Source: Halocaridina rubra | Taxonomy: Eukaryota > Arthropoda > Malacostraca > Decapoda > Atyidae | DNA: 64,000 nucleotides | Direction of reading: 5' to 3' | Assembly: GCA_037179515.1 (NCBI GenBank) | Contig: JAXCGZ010011588.1 | Location: 1 to 64,000, forward strand | Part shown: positions 1-14,607 of the stretch, in pieces | Numbering within the stretch: position 1 is the first letter of the stretch | How the letters are laid out: every line of letters starts with the position of its first letter | Program-made: the position numbers and the translations under genes | The notes under the pieces: generated by a model | The model's input: the letters and a program-made list of their open reading frames with translations, nothing else | Databases searched by the model: none | Told to the model about the DNA's origin: nothing

Positions 1-106
1 AAGATGCCCACTAGGGGGCAGACAAGAACATTCATAATGCCCTTTCAGTCTCCTATTTTATTGTGCCTCATTTATCTATAAATATCTCCAAATTTAAGGA
101 GCATCA

Positions 107-224
<118 letters not shown>

Positions 225-228
225 CATC

Positions 229-1600
229 AACTTTCCTTCTTATAAAGGAAGCATTAGACCTTGAAATCTGAGCAGTACAGCAATTCCTAGCTACAAAAAT
301 AGCAGAGAGACTTAAATTGGAAGAAGAGGCTTGGTAAAATTGGTGTGCCCGATTCCTGGCCAGGATAGCCATAGAGCAAGCCCGGTCAAGCCAAGGTTTA
401 GGGAGAGAGAAAGTTTTTGTAGAAGAGGGGATGTACGCCTCCGTTTTCGAGGTCATGATCTTGGCAACTTTTAGGGCTACCTGATCAGGGTTGAGGGACC
501 AAAAGCAGTAGTCATCCCATGGGAAGTCAAAGAGAAAGTTACGCAAATTTTCAGGTTGGGTACACTCAAAGTGCCAAAGGCGGCACTGAGTAGAAGGGAT
601 TGCTGGAGATGGATAAAAAATGGAAGAAATTGAGATCATAGAATGGTCAGATTTACCAAAAGGGGAAAGAACAGAATAAGAGTAGTTTGAAGGGTTAGAA
701 GTAAGAAATAGGTCAAGAGTATTTGCTGCATGTTCGTGATGATCAGGAATATGAGAAGGATGTTTGATAATTTGCTCCAGATCGTAAGTAATAGAGGAAG
801 CAAGGGCCTCACTTCCTCCCACATCAGTGCGAGAAGAATTAAGCCACTTACTGTGGTGTATATTGAAGACTCCAATGTAGAGAACCTCGGCATGTGTTGA
901 GAAGATAGCAAGGACTCATGGCACGAGGACAGATATGCAAAGAAAGACACAAACTCTTTGGAGTTTGGAGAATAATAACAGAAGCAAAGGAAAATAGTGG
1001 TAGTGGAGAGATATATTTTAGCCAGAGAACATCAAAGTCAGGAGATTCAAGGTCCATGAACCTCGCAATAGGAGTGTTAGTGTTGCAGTAGGCACAGACC
1101 CCACCTTTGAAATGAAAAAGAGTACACAAATTAAGATTATAGTGAGAGATATGAAATGGGTCAGTGGAAGCATGTATTGACAACTCGGTTCAGATAGGAG
1201 AAGGGGGTTAGGGAGAAATGTACCCATGTGCTGTTCCACAGACAAAAAATTAGAGTACAGGTAACGAATGTTAGAATGGTGAAGAGTGAAAGAAGCAGAT
1301 GTACTGGGAGGTGCAACGTTAAGGGCAGAACCATTACTACCACCAGGCGTGTCTGCCCTAAAGCCAATAGTGTAGTCAACAAGATCCCCGGAGATTCTTT
1401 GCACCCCTCTATGCCAGGTACTGGGGACCATAAGCTGTGGACCTTCCATAAATTATAGCAAATACAAGGAAAAAAGAGAGGAAAAAGCGACATGCGGGGA
1501 GTGTCGTGGCTTATCACATGTAATGAATAGCAAGAGATGTGTAATGAATACGCCAGAATATGCAGTGTAAATGTAGGCATGAGGAAAGAACCATCCTGAA
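229..1600 (-). pseudogene. 5' half of a decayed non-LTR retrotransposon (endonuclease region)
   Basis: Read on the minus strand, three frames together give an apurinic-like endonuclease and the linker before a reverse transcriptase. About 1450-1018 holds the leader and N-terminus (IRYLYSNF, equivalent to the usual NARSL-type start). About 1183-850 holds a segment with DLESPDFDVLW, and 822-232 holds SITYDLEQI, NTLDLFLTSN, the SDH-type motif GKSDHSM and a downstream linker. Frame changes between these blocks show it is dead. The reverse transcriptase is missing: the copy stops at the (TA)n tract. It is probably the same family as the 3' pieces at 43735-45152 and 56886-57510, judged from protein style and not from a shared overlap. 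Confidence 0.75.
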
Positions 1601-1976
1601 GGAAGACTCAACCCAGAGCTGTCTGGATCAGGCCTAGTTGTATTCTAATACCTTCAGTCGTAGTCTTTCAACGGGCGGCTGGTGCCATGACCAACCTACT
1701 AATCATAAAGAGTAGATATCCTACAAATGGTAAGGTCTCAGGATAAAACTTGTATTATTCTCTACTTTTTCTCGTTAAATTATACATACATACACTGTAT
1801 ATAATCGGATGTCTTCAATCTGAGAAGCAGAGTTCCTTCTGCCTCCCATACTTCATTCTCTCTTTCTATCTCCATTTCCCCCTGGATATTTTAAAAGTAT
1901 ACGAAATGGAGCAAGGAGGCTAGGAATCCCCTTCCCTCTATATTTCTCCTAACGCAGCCATCCCTCATAATGGAGA

Positions 1977-2055
<79 letters not shown>

Positions 2056-2074
2056 AGAGAGAGAGAGAGAGAGT
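1977..2074. repeat. Compound (AT)n(AG)n microsatellite
   Basis: About 76 bp of AT repeats run directly into about 22 bp of AG repeats. The Tyr-Ile open frames across it are artefacts of the repeat. Confidence 0.97.
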
Positions 2075-3540
2075 TCTGTGAATGGTGCTCGTAGATGTTA
2101 AAGACAAGCATGTTCCTTTTTTTTTTTTTTCCATCTAAACCTAAGGCATTATGCGATAACACAAAGCACGGTAGTCCCTCACTCTACACTGTTTTGGATA
2201 TTTCCAGTTACATCAAGTTGTAATGTTTTGACGAAATTTCTGAGCGTCATGAGAAAGACTTCTCTGTTTATCGAAAATAGTAATCATGGCCATTGGTTTA
2301 CCATGATGAGTTACATAGTGAATTTCACAAACTCTTGCACTGATGTTTGCAAAGCACATGTTTTTTCAGTATATTACCGTAAATGCCGTAAAGAGAATAT
2401 GTTGTTCTATCAAAATTCCTTCCGGAGTTTATTTGTTTCTCATGACTTAAATCTTATTTACTTTACAGATAAATGCGTTTCCTTCCATTCCCAATGTTTA
2501 TTTTAGATATTTTTTCAATGATTAGCGTTCTCATTAGTATTTACTCGTCACCTTTTGACCGGTTTAAGCAGAGGGATTTATAAGCTGATCAAACATCTCG
2601 GTTCTACTCATACAGTCCACGCAAAAAGTTATGCTTGCATACAGACTGTATAAAGATCAATTTGACAGTATATCTCAAGAAGTGTCGTTCTAACATGTCT
2701 CTGACCACCCCAATTTGAATGGGGACTGATTGTGACATATTGAACGATGTTGTATATCTTCAGGTGTCTTTGTTATACACTGAGAAAAATGTTTACGCTT
2801 TCGGATAACTCTTATGACTTGTGCCAAGTCTTTGCACCTGAGCGTTTGGCACGGTGTAAATGTACACACAAAATATTTTACAGATTCTATAGTGGCAAAA
2901 TCCTTGTATATAAACCACTCAGAAAATGTGTTTGTACTTTACAATGGGTCTTTAGTGCTTATAATTTCCATTTGAACATTACAACATTATCGATTAATAC
3001 TCATATAGTATAAATAAGAGGTTAATTCGGATCTGGAATAGAAGAGTAACTTCAGAGTGCTCGAGGGTTAACCATATTTACAAGGCAAGTTTTCTAACCT
3101 AACCTAGCAATGTGCAGAGTTATATAAATGTACACGGGGTTCTGGGGGTTACTCATCTTTACAAGATCGCTAAGTCTTTGTCATAATTCAGCATTGTATC
3201 GTACTGAAATGAGTTTCATTCTCTTTACATCTGAAACAACACATTCATGCTTAGTATGGTTCCCGAACATAGGAAGACTGGTTTGAAGTTGAACGGAATA
3301 CAGACGCCTCGATTTAATAGAGCTTTTTTTTTTTTTTTTTTTTTAATTGGGGGATATAGAATTGAAGGTCATGAAGTGCTGTAAGAGTTATTTAGTATTA
3401 TATTAGTTTACGTGTATATTTGCTTGGGCTACCTAATAATGCATATGCAAATTTATGTCTGGATGGTGTAAAATTACCTCAAATATTCTCTCATAGGCAT
3501 TCTTTGGCGCGATTCCATTATAAAATGTATTCCTGTTTGT
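2075..3540. other. No gene recognised
   Basis: AT-rich sequence. A scrap at 2700-2742 matches the 3' tail of the main SINE family of the window (CCAATTTGAATGGGGACT). A T-tract lies near 3326-3344. Two open frames of 92 and 88 codons (2228-2506, 2747-3013) show no recognisable domain. Confidence 0.5.
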
Positions 3541-3611
3541 CAAAAGATAGATAGACAGATAAATAGATAGATAGACAGATAGATAGATGAGAGAGAGAGA
3601 GAGAGGAGGAG

Positions 3612-3657
<46 letters not shown>
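3541..3657. repeat. Compound GATA-type and (GA)n microsatellite
   Basis: Interrupted AGAT/AGAC tetranucleotides pass into a GA tract broken by two GAGG interruptions. Confidence 0.95.
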
Positions 3658-3659
<2 letters not shown>

Positions 3660-4510
3660 ATCAATCCCTCCTTCCCTGAATGTCTTTTCTAGCTGCAAAA
3701 TAGAATGATGGAAGAGAAAACGACGGGCAAGGTATGACTGCCTTGTTACATCGTGTATATGCTATTATGATCACTCTGCCAGCTTTAAGCGGGTTATGGA
3801 GTTTTGTTTAAAAATATTGTATATTATTTTTTTTATTTCCATGTCATTAAGCCAATTATTACACCACATGTAGGTAACGTAAGTGATTGTAATCTATATA
3901 TTTAATCGGAATACGTTCTTTTCAATTTTCTCGAGCCAAGAAATGCAAAATCGTTTGTAATGCATAATCAAATGAAATATTATGCAATTCCAACGATAAG
4001 ATGCGCCCTATTTCCATAATATACTGCTAAACGATAACAGATAATACGATAATATTAGCCACATCCAGTAACCATAAGAACACAATATTTTAAATGTCTT
4101 ATTAGTCGAATTTAATTTTAAAATATTCATTCATATTTTTTTGCTTTGAAACATAAGTTTGATAATTTAACAAAAATTACATTTCAAGTGTTCAATAAGT
4201 TTCTGTTCATTAATAATATCGTATGAACATTCAGAGAGCTGCTAATACCCTGCCATTAACTTTCCCTTTCACTCGCGTGAGGATAATGATTATATATGAT
4301 GGTGTCTTCTGTGAAACGTAATAGCAATTAGAAAATGCGCCATTTCCAAGAAAAAATGAGTTGTAAGGAATGGAGCAGACAATTTATATTACTCTATGAA
4401 AACGTAACTTTCGGTAGATGTTTCTCTCTCTACCCTCTTCAACCCGGATATTATTCTAAAGCATAGTGTGCCATCAAGACTTGTGTAAATTTTGCAGTCA
4501 TCTCTGATGT
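3658..4510. other. No gene recognised
   Basis: AT-rich unique-looking sequence with no open frame, repeat or RNA feature that I can support. Confidence 0.5.
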
Positions 4511-4518
4511 CCATTCCT

Positions 4519-4680
<162 letters not shown>

Positions 4681-4689
4681 CCTCAATAA

Positions 4690-4815
4690 CTGATTCCCCA
4701 GAATGTGGCAGGGTGACAATTCTTCAGTTAGTGTATCCTGGGATGACGATTCTTCAGGTGGGGTATCTTAGGGTGACGATTCTTCAGGTGGACATTCTGT
4801 GGGTGACGATTCTCT
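4690..4815. repeat. Short ~29-bp tandem motif
   Basis: The motif GACGATTCTTCAGGTG or close variants recurs about every 29 bp from 4714 to 4815. A single related copy occurs at 5354-5371. The block looks like a small degenerate minisatellite; no function is evident. Confidence 0.6.
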
Positions 4816-4837
4816 TTCTCTCATTCTTTTTCTTCAA

Positions 4838-4839
<2 letters not shown>

Positions 4840-4883
<44 letters not shown>
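4840..4883. repeat. (CT)n microsatellite
   Basis: A pure CT tract immediately upstream of an RTE-type fragment. Confidence 0.97.
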
Positions 4884-4885
<2 letters not shown>

Positions 4886-4929
4886 GAGTCGAAAGCATCA
4901 CTGCCAGATAATTACGATTCACGAACTTT

Positions 4930-5170
4930 GGTAGTTAATAATGTCATGAGGAGGGATCAGGAGTATGTTGGGAGGAGAGTGTTGGAGATGGAGGTGCCAG
5001 GTAGGGAGAGGAGGGGAGACCAAAGAAAAGGTGTATGGAGTGTGTAACACCTGATATGGAATAAAAAGATATTACAGTGGATGACGTCGAAAATATGAAT
5101 CGTTAGAAACGGCTTTCCAGGAATAGCGGCCCTGCGTAAGCGGGTAAAGCTGTAGTGGAAGAAGAACTTT
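4930..5170 (+). mobile_element. 3' end of an RTE-type non-LTR retrotransposon
   Basis: The plus strand encodes VMRRDQEYVGRRVLEMEVPG followed by an Arg-rich stretch. This is the C-terminal block of RTE-like ORF2 proteins seen repeatedly in crustacean and fish genomes. The frame ends soon after. The fragment closes at a GAAGAA run near 5160, which resembles the tail of another copy at 30745-30805. Only the last part of the element is present. Confidence 0.6.
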
Positions 5171-5389
5171 GGTAGTTAAGGGATGATTACGATAATAATG
5201 ATTCACTATTTGAGCTACCAAATTTACCTATCGAGGTACGCAACTAATCTTCCTGAACTACCTAACCTGACTTGACGTAAGTTAGGTTAGTTATTTAAGT
5301 GAAGTATTTTGAATATATTTTATTTTGGATTCTATATCACCTGTGGTCTGGGATAACGATTCTTCAGGTGTTGTAGGTTTGGGTGACGG

Positions 5390-5392
<3 letters not shown>

Positions 5393-5478
<86 letters not shown>
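5393..5478. repeat. (TA)n microsatellite
   Basis: About 85 bp of TA repeat, left flank of a SINE copy. Confidence 0.97.
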
Positions 5479-5487
<9 letters not shown>

Positions 5488-5488
5488 C

Positions 5489-6426
<938 letters not shown>

Positions 6427-6810
6427 TGTAAGGTCTGTTTCCTTTTTATGCCTTCTATGGTGTAGTTGGCAGCGCCTTGGCTTAGTAATTATAAGTCCCA
6501 GGTTCAGTCCTGGTCTGGGTAAAAATGATTCAAGTTTTCACATATGGTAATGTGCTATTTGATTATTGTTGTTCCTGAATGAGATTGGGAGTTGAATTAA
6601 ATGCAAAAACGAAACCAACAGCGAGATTGGAGGAAACTGTAATATGAACATGGTGGCATTCAGATAGAATACGTTCATCCCTAGTATAGCAGATATGAGC
6701 TGTAAGGTCTGTTTCCCTTTTACACCTTCTGTGGTGTAGTTGGTAGCGCCTTGGCTTAGTATTTATAAGTTCTAGGTTCAAGTTCCGTTCGGGGTAAAAA
6801 ACGATTCATG
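6427..6810 (+). repeat. Inverted half of the ~275-bp tRNA-like array (plus orientation)
   Basis: The same unit runs in the opposite direction. TGTAAGGTCTGTTTCC occurs at 6427 and again at 6701, a period of 274 bp. The second unit is cut off in or just after its tRNA-like part by the AT tract that starts near 6817. Together with 5819-6426 it forms a large head-to-head inverted repeat flanked on both sides by AT microsatellites. Confidence 0.85.
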
Positions 6811-6812
6811 AA

Positions 6813-6814
<2 letters not shown>

Positions 6815-6898
<84 letters not shown>

Positions 6899-6899
6899 G
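6815..6899. repeat. (AT)n microsatellite
   Basis: AT repeat with a single GTAT interruption near 6881. Confidence 0.96.
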
Positions 6900-6904
6900 T
6901 CAGT

Positions 6905-8022
6905 TTACATGAAGGGTTGTTGTATTGCATGAGGAAGGTGGAAGTAACAGAGAGGTACGTGAAGGAGGTGCAGGATATGTAAGAGGACAATGTGACAGCG
7001 GTGAGGTGTGCTGCAAGATTGATGGATTGGTCCAAAGTAGGGGTGGCATTGCATCAAGGATCGGCCCTGAGACCTTTCTTGTTTGCAGTGTTAATGGCCA
7101 GGGTGTTGGACAAGACCAGACAGGAGTCACCTTGGACTATGATATTTGCAGTTGACATTGTGATTTGCAGCGTGAGTAGAGGACAAGTTGAGACAATCCA
7201 AGAGAGGTGGAGGTATGCACTACAGAGAAGTTGAATGAAAATCAGCAAGAACAAGGTTGAGTACATGATAGTGAATGAGAGAGAGCACGGTAGCGTGGTG
7301 AGGTTGAAGATACATAGTTGTCGAAGGTGGATGAATTTAAATCCTGACAAAAGGATAAGTTATCTTGAAAGGTCTAGTGCCATGTTGACCAAAACTCGTT
7401 TTTATTGAAACTCGGGTTCTCTTGACTTAGACGCGCTCCCAAAAACGTGGCTTCAGTATTCTGGGTCAACTGCTTAAAGTAACGGAGTGTGTGGTGGAAA
7501 GGTGAAGAAGAGAGAAGAGGTAGGATGGAGTGGATGGAAAAGAGTGACAGTAGTGATATGTAACAAAAGGGTACATGTAGAAGTGAACGATAAAGTTTTC
7601 GAGATGTTAGTAAGACAAGTTATGTTGTGTGGCTTTTAGGTAGTCCCACTGACAAAAAAGACAAGAGGCAGAGGTGGAGATAGCAAAGTTGAAGATGTTA
7701 CAGTTTTCCATGGACATGACAAGGATAAACAGAATATAGAATGAGTATAGTAAAGGGTCAGGACAGGCAGGATGGTCTGGGTACTTGGTGAGAGAGGCAA
7801 GCCCAAGATTGCTCAGCCATGTGCTGAGGAGGTATAAGGGGGGTACATTTAGAGAAAAATACTGAGGGTGGAAATTCCAGGCAGGAGTGGGTGAGATAGC
7901 CAAAGAGGAGGTATATGAATGTGGTGAGGAAGGACTTGAAGGCGTTTGGTGTAATGAAGGAGGACGTATGAGGTAGGGCAATATGGAGGTGATTGATCCC
8001 TGATGGAAGAAGCCAAAAGATG
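6905..8022 (+). pseudogene. RTE-type non-LTR retrotransposon, reverse transcriptase and 3' end, decayed
   Basis: The plus strand encodes, in shifting frames, MRKVEVTERYVKEVQDM, then HQGSALRPFLFAVLMARVLD (the RT block before the active site), then SPWTMIFAVDIVICS, EYMIVNE and a C-terminal Arg-rich block. In the active-site motif the usual FADD is FAVD, so one catalytic Asp is lost. Stop codons and frameshifts interrupt it repeatedly. The 3' end passes into (TTA)n, a typical RTE tail. 5' truncation is at or near the AT tract ending at 6899. Confidence 0.75.
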
Positions 8023-9432
<1,410 letters not shown>

Positions 9433-9433
9433 A

Positions 9434-9435
<2 letters not shown>

Positions 9436-9520
<85 letters not shown>
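9436..9520. repeat. (AT)n microsatellite
   Basis: About 85 bp of AT repeat. Confidence 0.97.
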
Positions 9521-9523
<3 letters not shown>

Positions 9524-10545
9524 AAATATTTTGTTTTTATTTTATATGAAAAAAAAATCACTAATGTGACTAACATCTACTTGTAATGCGAAATGCTCAG
9601 GAATGATGATCCCAGATTAGAAAATAAATTTAAGAAGCTTACCCGATCATTTGTTTTGACGATACAGGCATCCCCAGCATTGTCTGTCTGGTATTTCTCT
9701 GCCATATTTAAGGTGTCTGGTAACAGAAACGTTTCTTTTCACTCACACAGGTATAGTTTTATTTCTGTTTGAGTTAATCGAAGCAGTTTCAAATGGTATT
9801 ATCTCGAAGTGAGAAGGATATCTGATATTATTATCAGGTTACCTAACACCTGAGGGGAAGTATTTATAGAGAAGACAAGGGGCATGAGTGGATAATATAT
9901 CAGCAACACCCTACCACGAGAATAGTCAGCCTCTCACTGGTGGTATAAAGTCTTCTGGCTGGTGCAGGAGTTGCGTCAAAATCAGCTGGCAAGAGGGATG
10001 CTACTCGCTACAGCAACATCATTGCCATACAGATCTATATTTTTCACTAATCTTTAGCTAGAAAACAAAATTCGGTGCACCAAGGTAATTCTACACTTGA
10101 TCATTTGATTCTTAATTATTTTATGGCGAGTGAATGACATAATGTTTCCACTTACAGGTTCATATTACTATGTTTTACAGAGTGATGACCATTACATTGT
10201 CAACTTACTTACGTTTATTAAGTGTTTTCATTTAACAATATCATTTACTAATACTAAAAGGAACCTTTGCTATTTGCATTATTGAGGGTGTCTTTTTACA
10301 GTATACGATCGATGTCAAGTGCTTGAAATGTCTTTTTGAAATATTTAACGATGGTATCGATCTTCTGCGGCTGTACCGCAGAAATGATGAGGCATTTAGG
10401 ATTGTGAGTAAATTGCAGGCAACAGACAGTACATACAAATGCAAGATGTTTACCTGTATAAGCAAATAATTTTTTTTATCTATACACAGAGAAATAATGG
10501 GTAAATGAATCACTTAGCAGTACCGATAACAATATACATTAGTAT
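9521..10545. other. No gene recognised
   Basis: Unique-looking sequence. A TATAAA lies at about 9945-9950 in GGTGGTATAAAGTC, but no open frame or exon follows that I can support. A 90-codon minus-strand open frame at 10241-10513 shows no known domain. Confidence 0.45.
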
Positions 10546-10546
10546 T

Positions 10547-11433
<887 letters not shown>

Positions 11434-11840
11434 AAATATAAACTACTCCAATTATGCATCCTATTGTATTTTCTGTAAAAAAAATTCATATTAAGTAATC
11501 AGAAATGGTCTAAATACGTATAAATAGATCATTATTGCACCAAAATAGAGCGTGTTTTAAATGAGATGTTTGTCATATTTAAAGTGGCTGTAATACTGTC
11601 ATATACACACTAAAAACTGTGTTTGGTGAGGGTGGAGATCCAGTCCAAGTGAGGTGTTGAGCATCCTCTACCTCCCATAGTTCATTCTTTCCTTCTTTTG
11701 TACGCTGAATTTTGTTCACTTCATGGAGAAAGGTATGTTCTGTGCAACTGAACTGAATATCTTCCAATATTCACTCTTTATCACTTAGTATTTCTTTCTC
11801 CTTCTCTACGAAGTTTCTTAACCTACAACAATGTATGTAC

Positions 11841-11907
<67 letters not shown>
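11841..11907. repeat. (CT)n microsatellite
   Basis: Pure CT tract upstream of a LINE-tailed repeat. Confidence 0.97.
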
Positions 11908-11909
<2 letters not shown>

Positions 11910-11929
11910 AAAACCATGTAGTAGGTTGG

Positions 11930-12235
11930 CCCATGGCACCAACTGCCCGTTGCAATACTACACCTGAAGGGGCTATTGGACTTAAGACTGTCCAGGACAG
12001 TTCGATTTTAAGTCTTCCTTCAGTTACGGTTCTCTTTCTATGCCTACATCAACACCGAATATTCTTGGATATTCGTTGCACATGTCTTATTATCCCTTCA
12101 CATCTGACAAGTCACAATACACTTCCGATCTCTGGTTCTCTCTATGTTTTCTTCGTACCCAGGCCTGATGAGGGTAGATCTATTTTTTTTTTTTTTTGCC
12201 CGTCCTGGTGTCACAATCATAAAAAAAAGAAAAAA
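11930..12235 (+). mobile_element. LINE-tailed interspersed repeat (family T), full-looking copy
   Basis: The copy begins near GGTTGGCCCATGGCACCA and ends in GTCCTGGTGTCACAATCAT followed by an A-rich run. Other copies lie at 25470-25698 (plus), 29050-29290 (minus) and 30122-30310 (minus). The same end, GGTGTCACA plus CAT plus poly-A, closes the LINE remnants at 43735 and 56886, so this repeat shares the LINE 3' tail. It could be a SINE that borrows that LINE, or an internally deleted LINE. Confidence 0.65.
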
Positions 12236-12349
12236 ATAGTTCGTGGTGTGGCTAGCAGTAAGCGCAGAATATTGACAAAAATACATGTCATCATTGTGAT
12301 GAAAGCTATGCATAAAATGTTTATTATACGCAAAAGCGGGCATCATCTT

Positions 12350-12565
12350 GAATCGGATAAACTAGAGAAGTCGCACCTCAGCACCGTCAACCGGAGAACA
12401 CACTCCTCACAATTGGTCAACAAGAGATAGCGCATCTCATAGTTAAGCAACTGGAGGTAGAGCACCTTACGTTAGGTTAGGTTAGGTTATCTCCAGTTGG
12501 CCAATCATGAGGAGTGCCCCCTCGAGTTCCTGAGGTGCGTCTTCTTCAGTTTATCCTTTTGAATC
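12350..12565. repeat. Imperfect foldback element with (TTAGG)3-like loop
   Basis: The left arm (12350-12447) contains GGATAAACT, GCACCTCAG, ACTCCTCA and AACTGGA. Their reverse complements appear in reversed order in the right arm (12491-12565: TCCAGTT, TGAGGAGT, CTGAGGTGC, AGTTTATCC). The loop holds GTTAGGTTAGGTTAGGTT at about 12472-12489, the arthropod telomere pentamer in tandem. No coding potential was seen. Confidence 0.7.
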
Positions 12566-13610
12566 TAATAGCATCTCCATGTCAGAGTTCGTGAAATCGA
12601 GGAGAAGCGTTTATCATATCTACATGTAGAATTTGCAACTGAGTACAGTATTCCATTGGAGGTGTGACATCTGAGTTTTAGCCTTGGAGCAATATTTTCA
12701 GACTCTCAGGAGACGATATGGAAATAACGCGACCTTTTTTTTTTTTATAGAAAGAATACTGTGCTCGTATTCCCAGCGTGTCGTAAATTTTTCAGAATAG
12801 GCGGGGATAGACTGAGCACAATTAGGCATCGCACTTTTCGTTTATATAAGCAAATTAAAATTATTCTTCTGCAAGTGTTTAATGGTTTCTGTAATAAATA
12901 TGGATTAGAGGCAAGTCCAGCCTAATTTAGTTTATAAAGCGATGTCGTGATCCTCCATAACATATTGTCTGCACGAAAACACGACATATCCCGCCTCCTC
13001 TCTTTCTCTCTTCTAAAGCTATGGTACTGACACTCATAATGATGGAATGACGATGCCTGATAGAGTCGACGCATTCTTAAGTCGAAGACGACGATAAACA
13101 GAGATAGGGTTGGGGGGGGGGGGATAAGAGACGGCTTCTAGTGAATTCTCTTAATGCTATTGTCGCTCGGTTAGAGGAAACTGCATGTAAAAGTTTCGTT
13201 CAGTGTTTATAAATAAAGAGTGGATATGCTAAAGATGATATCAACAATATATGATCAATTTATGCAAGTGTATTTATCAAAATAGCTAACTTTTTCACAA
13301 TCCCTGCAAGTGCTCTTTAGTAGTAGTAATAGCACTGCTCCTGCAATAATTAAATAAAAAATCACGCAGACTGCCGGCGAAACTTGTAAATTATATAGAT
13401 GAGTGAATAAAAGGTTAACGTAATATTTTTAACAGCAAAGCCCAGAGCTTAAGGTTAGCATTCTCTCTCTCGACCAATGTCTGCTTTCCCACGACTATGA
13501 ATATTTAATAATTAGATCGATGGAGCCGACCACATCGCCACTGGGAGAGAAACAGAAGAGAGAATGATGCTAAATATAGTATTGTGTTTTAAACATGCAA
13601 CCCTGGTATA
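12566..13610. other. No gene recognised
   Basis: Unique-looking AT-rich sequence with a G10 run near 13113. No feature is supported before the CA tract and the retrotransposon. Confidence 0.5.
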
Positions 13611-13611
13611 C

Positions 13612-13645
13612 GAGCGCGCGCACACACACGCACACACACATACAC
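13612..13645. repeat. (CG)n(CA)n microsatellite
   Basis: A short GCGCG then CACA tract with interruptions lies directly upstream of the retrotransposon ORF1. It may mark the 5' truncation point of the element. Confidence 0.85.
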
Positions 13646-13666
13646 AATGAAAGAGAATGAGGAGAA

Positions 13667-14605
13667 ATGAAAGAGAATGAAACACTCAGAGAACAAATAA
13701 GATCTTTGGAGGAAGCAAATAAAGCACAAGGGCAGGAGAGAAAGGAACTAGAAAAAAGAATAAAGAAGCTGGAAGGGGAAAAGAGTCAACTAGAATCTAG
13801 AATTTCTAATCAAGAAGATAAAAACAAACAGCTAAATGACAACCTAAAGGAATTAGATGTTAGTTCACTGCTATCTTCTGAGAGAGACGAGATTGCTGCT
13901 TGGAATGTTCAGATTAAGGAAAACATTGAACAGTTCAGAAAAGAGTTCCAGGAGCTGAATATGGAAAATGATGCCATGAAAACGTCCTTTGCTGATGCAC
14001 TAAAGGGGAATGTGGCAGTAAAAGAGGCTGTAAAGGTGGTGGCACTGGAAAACATACAAACAGTTGACTATAAAGAGACAGTAATCGAAAAAATGAAAGA
14101 CGTTGTGATGGAAAGGGCAAACCCACTCATCAGACAGGCACTTGATAAGGAGAAGACAGTGGTAATCTCAGGCATAAGTGAATCCCAGGAGCCAACATGG
14201 CAGGGGAGACTTGAAGAAAATAAAGCTAGGGTTGTAGACCTGATAAGAAAGCTTGGAGTAGTATGTGGTCCTGAGGATATTGTAAACATACACCAACTAG
14301 GTAAATATTCGAGGGAAGGAAAGCCGAGACCAACAAAAGTAACCTTTGAGAGAGGGGAGACATGTAGGGAAATATTGTTGAGAAAAAAAAGTCTAAAAGA
14401 CCTTCAAGAATGCAAAGAAGTGTTCATTAGACGATACAGAACACAGGAAGAGATGGGAAAGATCAAAAACTTGTTGAAAGAGGCAAGAAGGTTAAATGAT
14501 GAAAGAAATGAAGAAGAGAAGAAAAATTTTCGTTACGGAATACTTCCAGACAAAGGGGAGATAAAGAAGATAATGACAGAAGATCAGGGGATGGGGCCTC
14601 ATTAA
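13667..14605 (+). CDS. LINE family 1 ORF1 protein (coiled coil plus RRM-like region)
   Basis: A 312-residue protein. Residues 1-95 are a charged heptad-rich coiled coil (repeated E/K/L, for example LEKRIKKLEGEKSQLE). About residues 160-290 contain VVISGISES, then an IRKLGV...DIVNIHQLGKY stretch, KVTFERGE and FIRRYRTQEEMGK. This order resembles the RNA-binding RRM-like and C-terminal domains of L1/CR1-type ORF1 proteins, which bind element RNA. An in-frame TGA lies three codons upstream, so the ATG at 13667 is the first available start. A 20-bp duplication around 13646-13685 makes a second, out-of-frame ATG at 13647. The last 94 nt overlap the ORF2 frame. Confidence 0.8.
   Translation: MKENETLREQIRSLEEANKAQGQERKELEKRIKKLEGEKSQLESRISNQEDKNKQLNDNLKELDVSSLLSSERDEIAAWNVQIKENIEQFRKEFQELNMENDAMKTSFADALKGNVAVKEAVKVVALENIQTVDYKETVIEKMKDVVMERANPLIRQALDKEKTVVISGISESQEPTWQGRLEENKARVVDLIRKLGVVCGPEDIVNIHQLGKYSREGKPRPTKVTFERGETCREILLRKKSLKDLQECKEVFIRRYRTQEEMGKIKNLLKEARRLNDERNEEEKKNFRYGILPDKGEIKKIMTEDQGMGPH
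14524..14530 (+). promoter_or_regulatory. Candidate -1 frameshift slippery heptamer A_AAT_TTT
   Basis: In the ORF1 reading frame the codons here are AAG AAA AAT TTT CGT, which places the heptamer A-AAT-TTT in the correct register for a -1 slip. The ORF2 frame is exactly -1 to ORF1. It opens after a TGA at 14509-14511 and is stop-free from there. A small GGAA/TTCC hairpin (14537-14547) lies 6 nt downstream and is the only candidate stimulator I see; it is weak. Function is inferred. Confidence 0.4.
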
Positions 14606-14607
14606 GA

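Noticed and set aside
1018..1580. Separate minus-strand genes of 139-143 codons
   Set aside because: The frames overlap and together form the N-terminal part of one frameshifted LINE endonuclease.
2228..3013. Two plus-strand open frames of 92 and 88 codons
   Set aside because: No recognisable motif, low complexity Cys/Phe composition typical of AT-rich non-coding DNA, and the second follows a SINE tail.
9900..9975. Promoter at a TATAAA near 9945
   Set aside because: No exon or open frame follows and AT-rich DNA makes a chance TATAAA likely.
12472..12489. Interstitial telomere
   Set aside because: Only about three TTAGG units, far too short for a telomeric array; reported only as part of the foldback.
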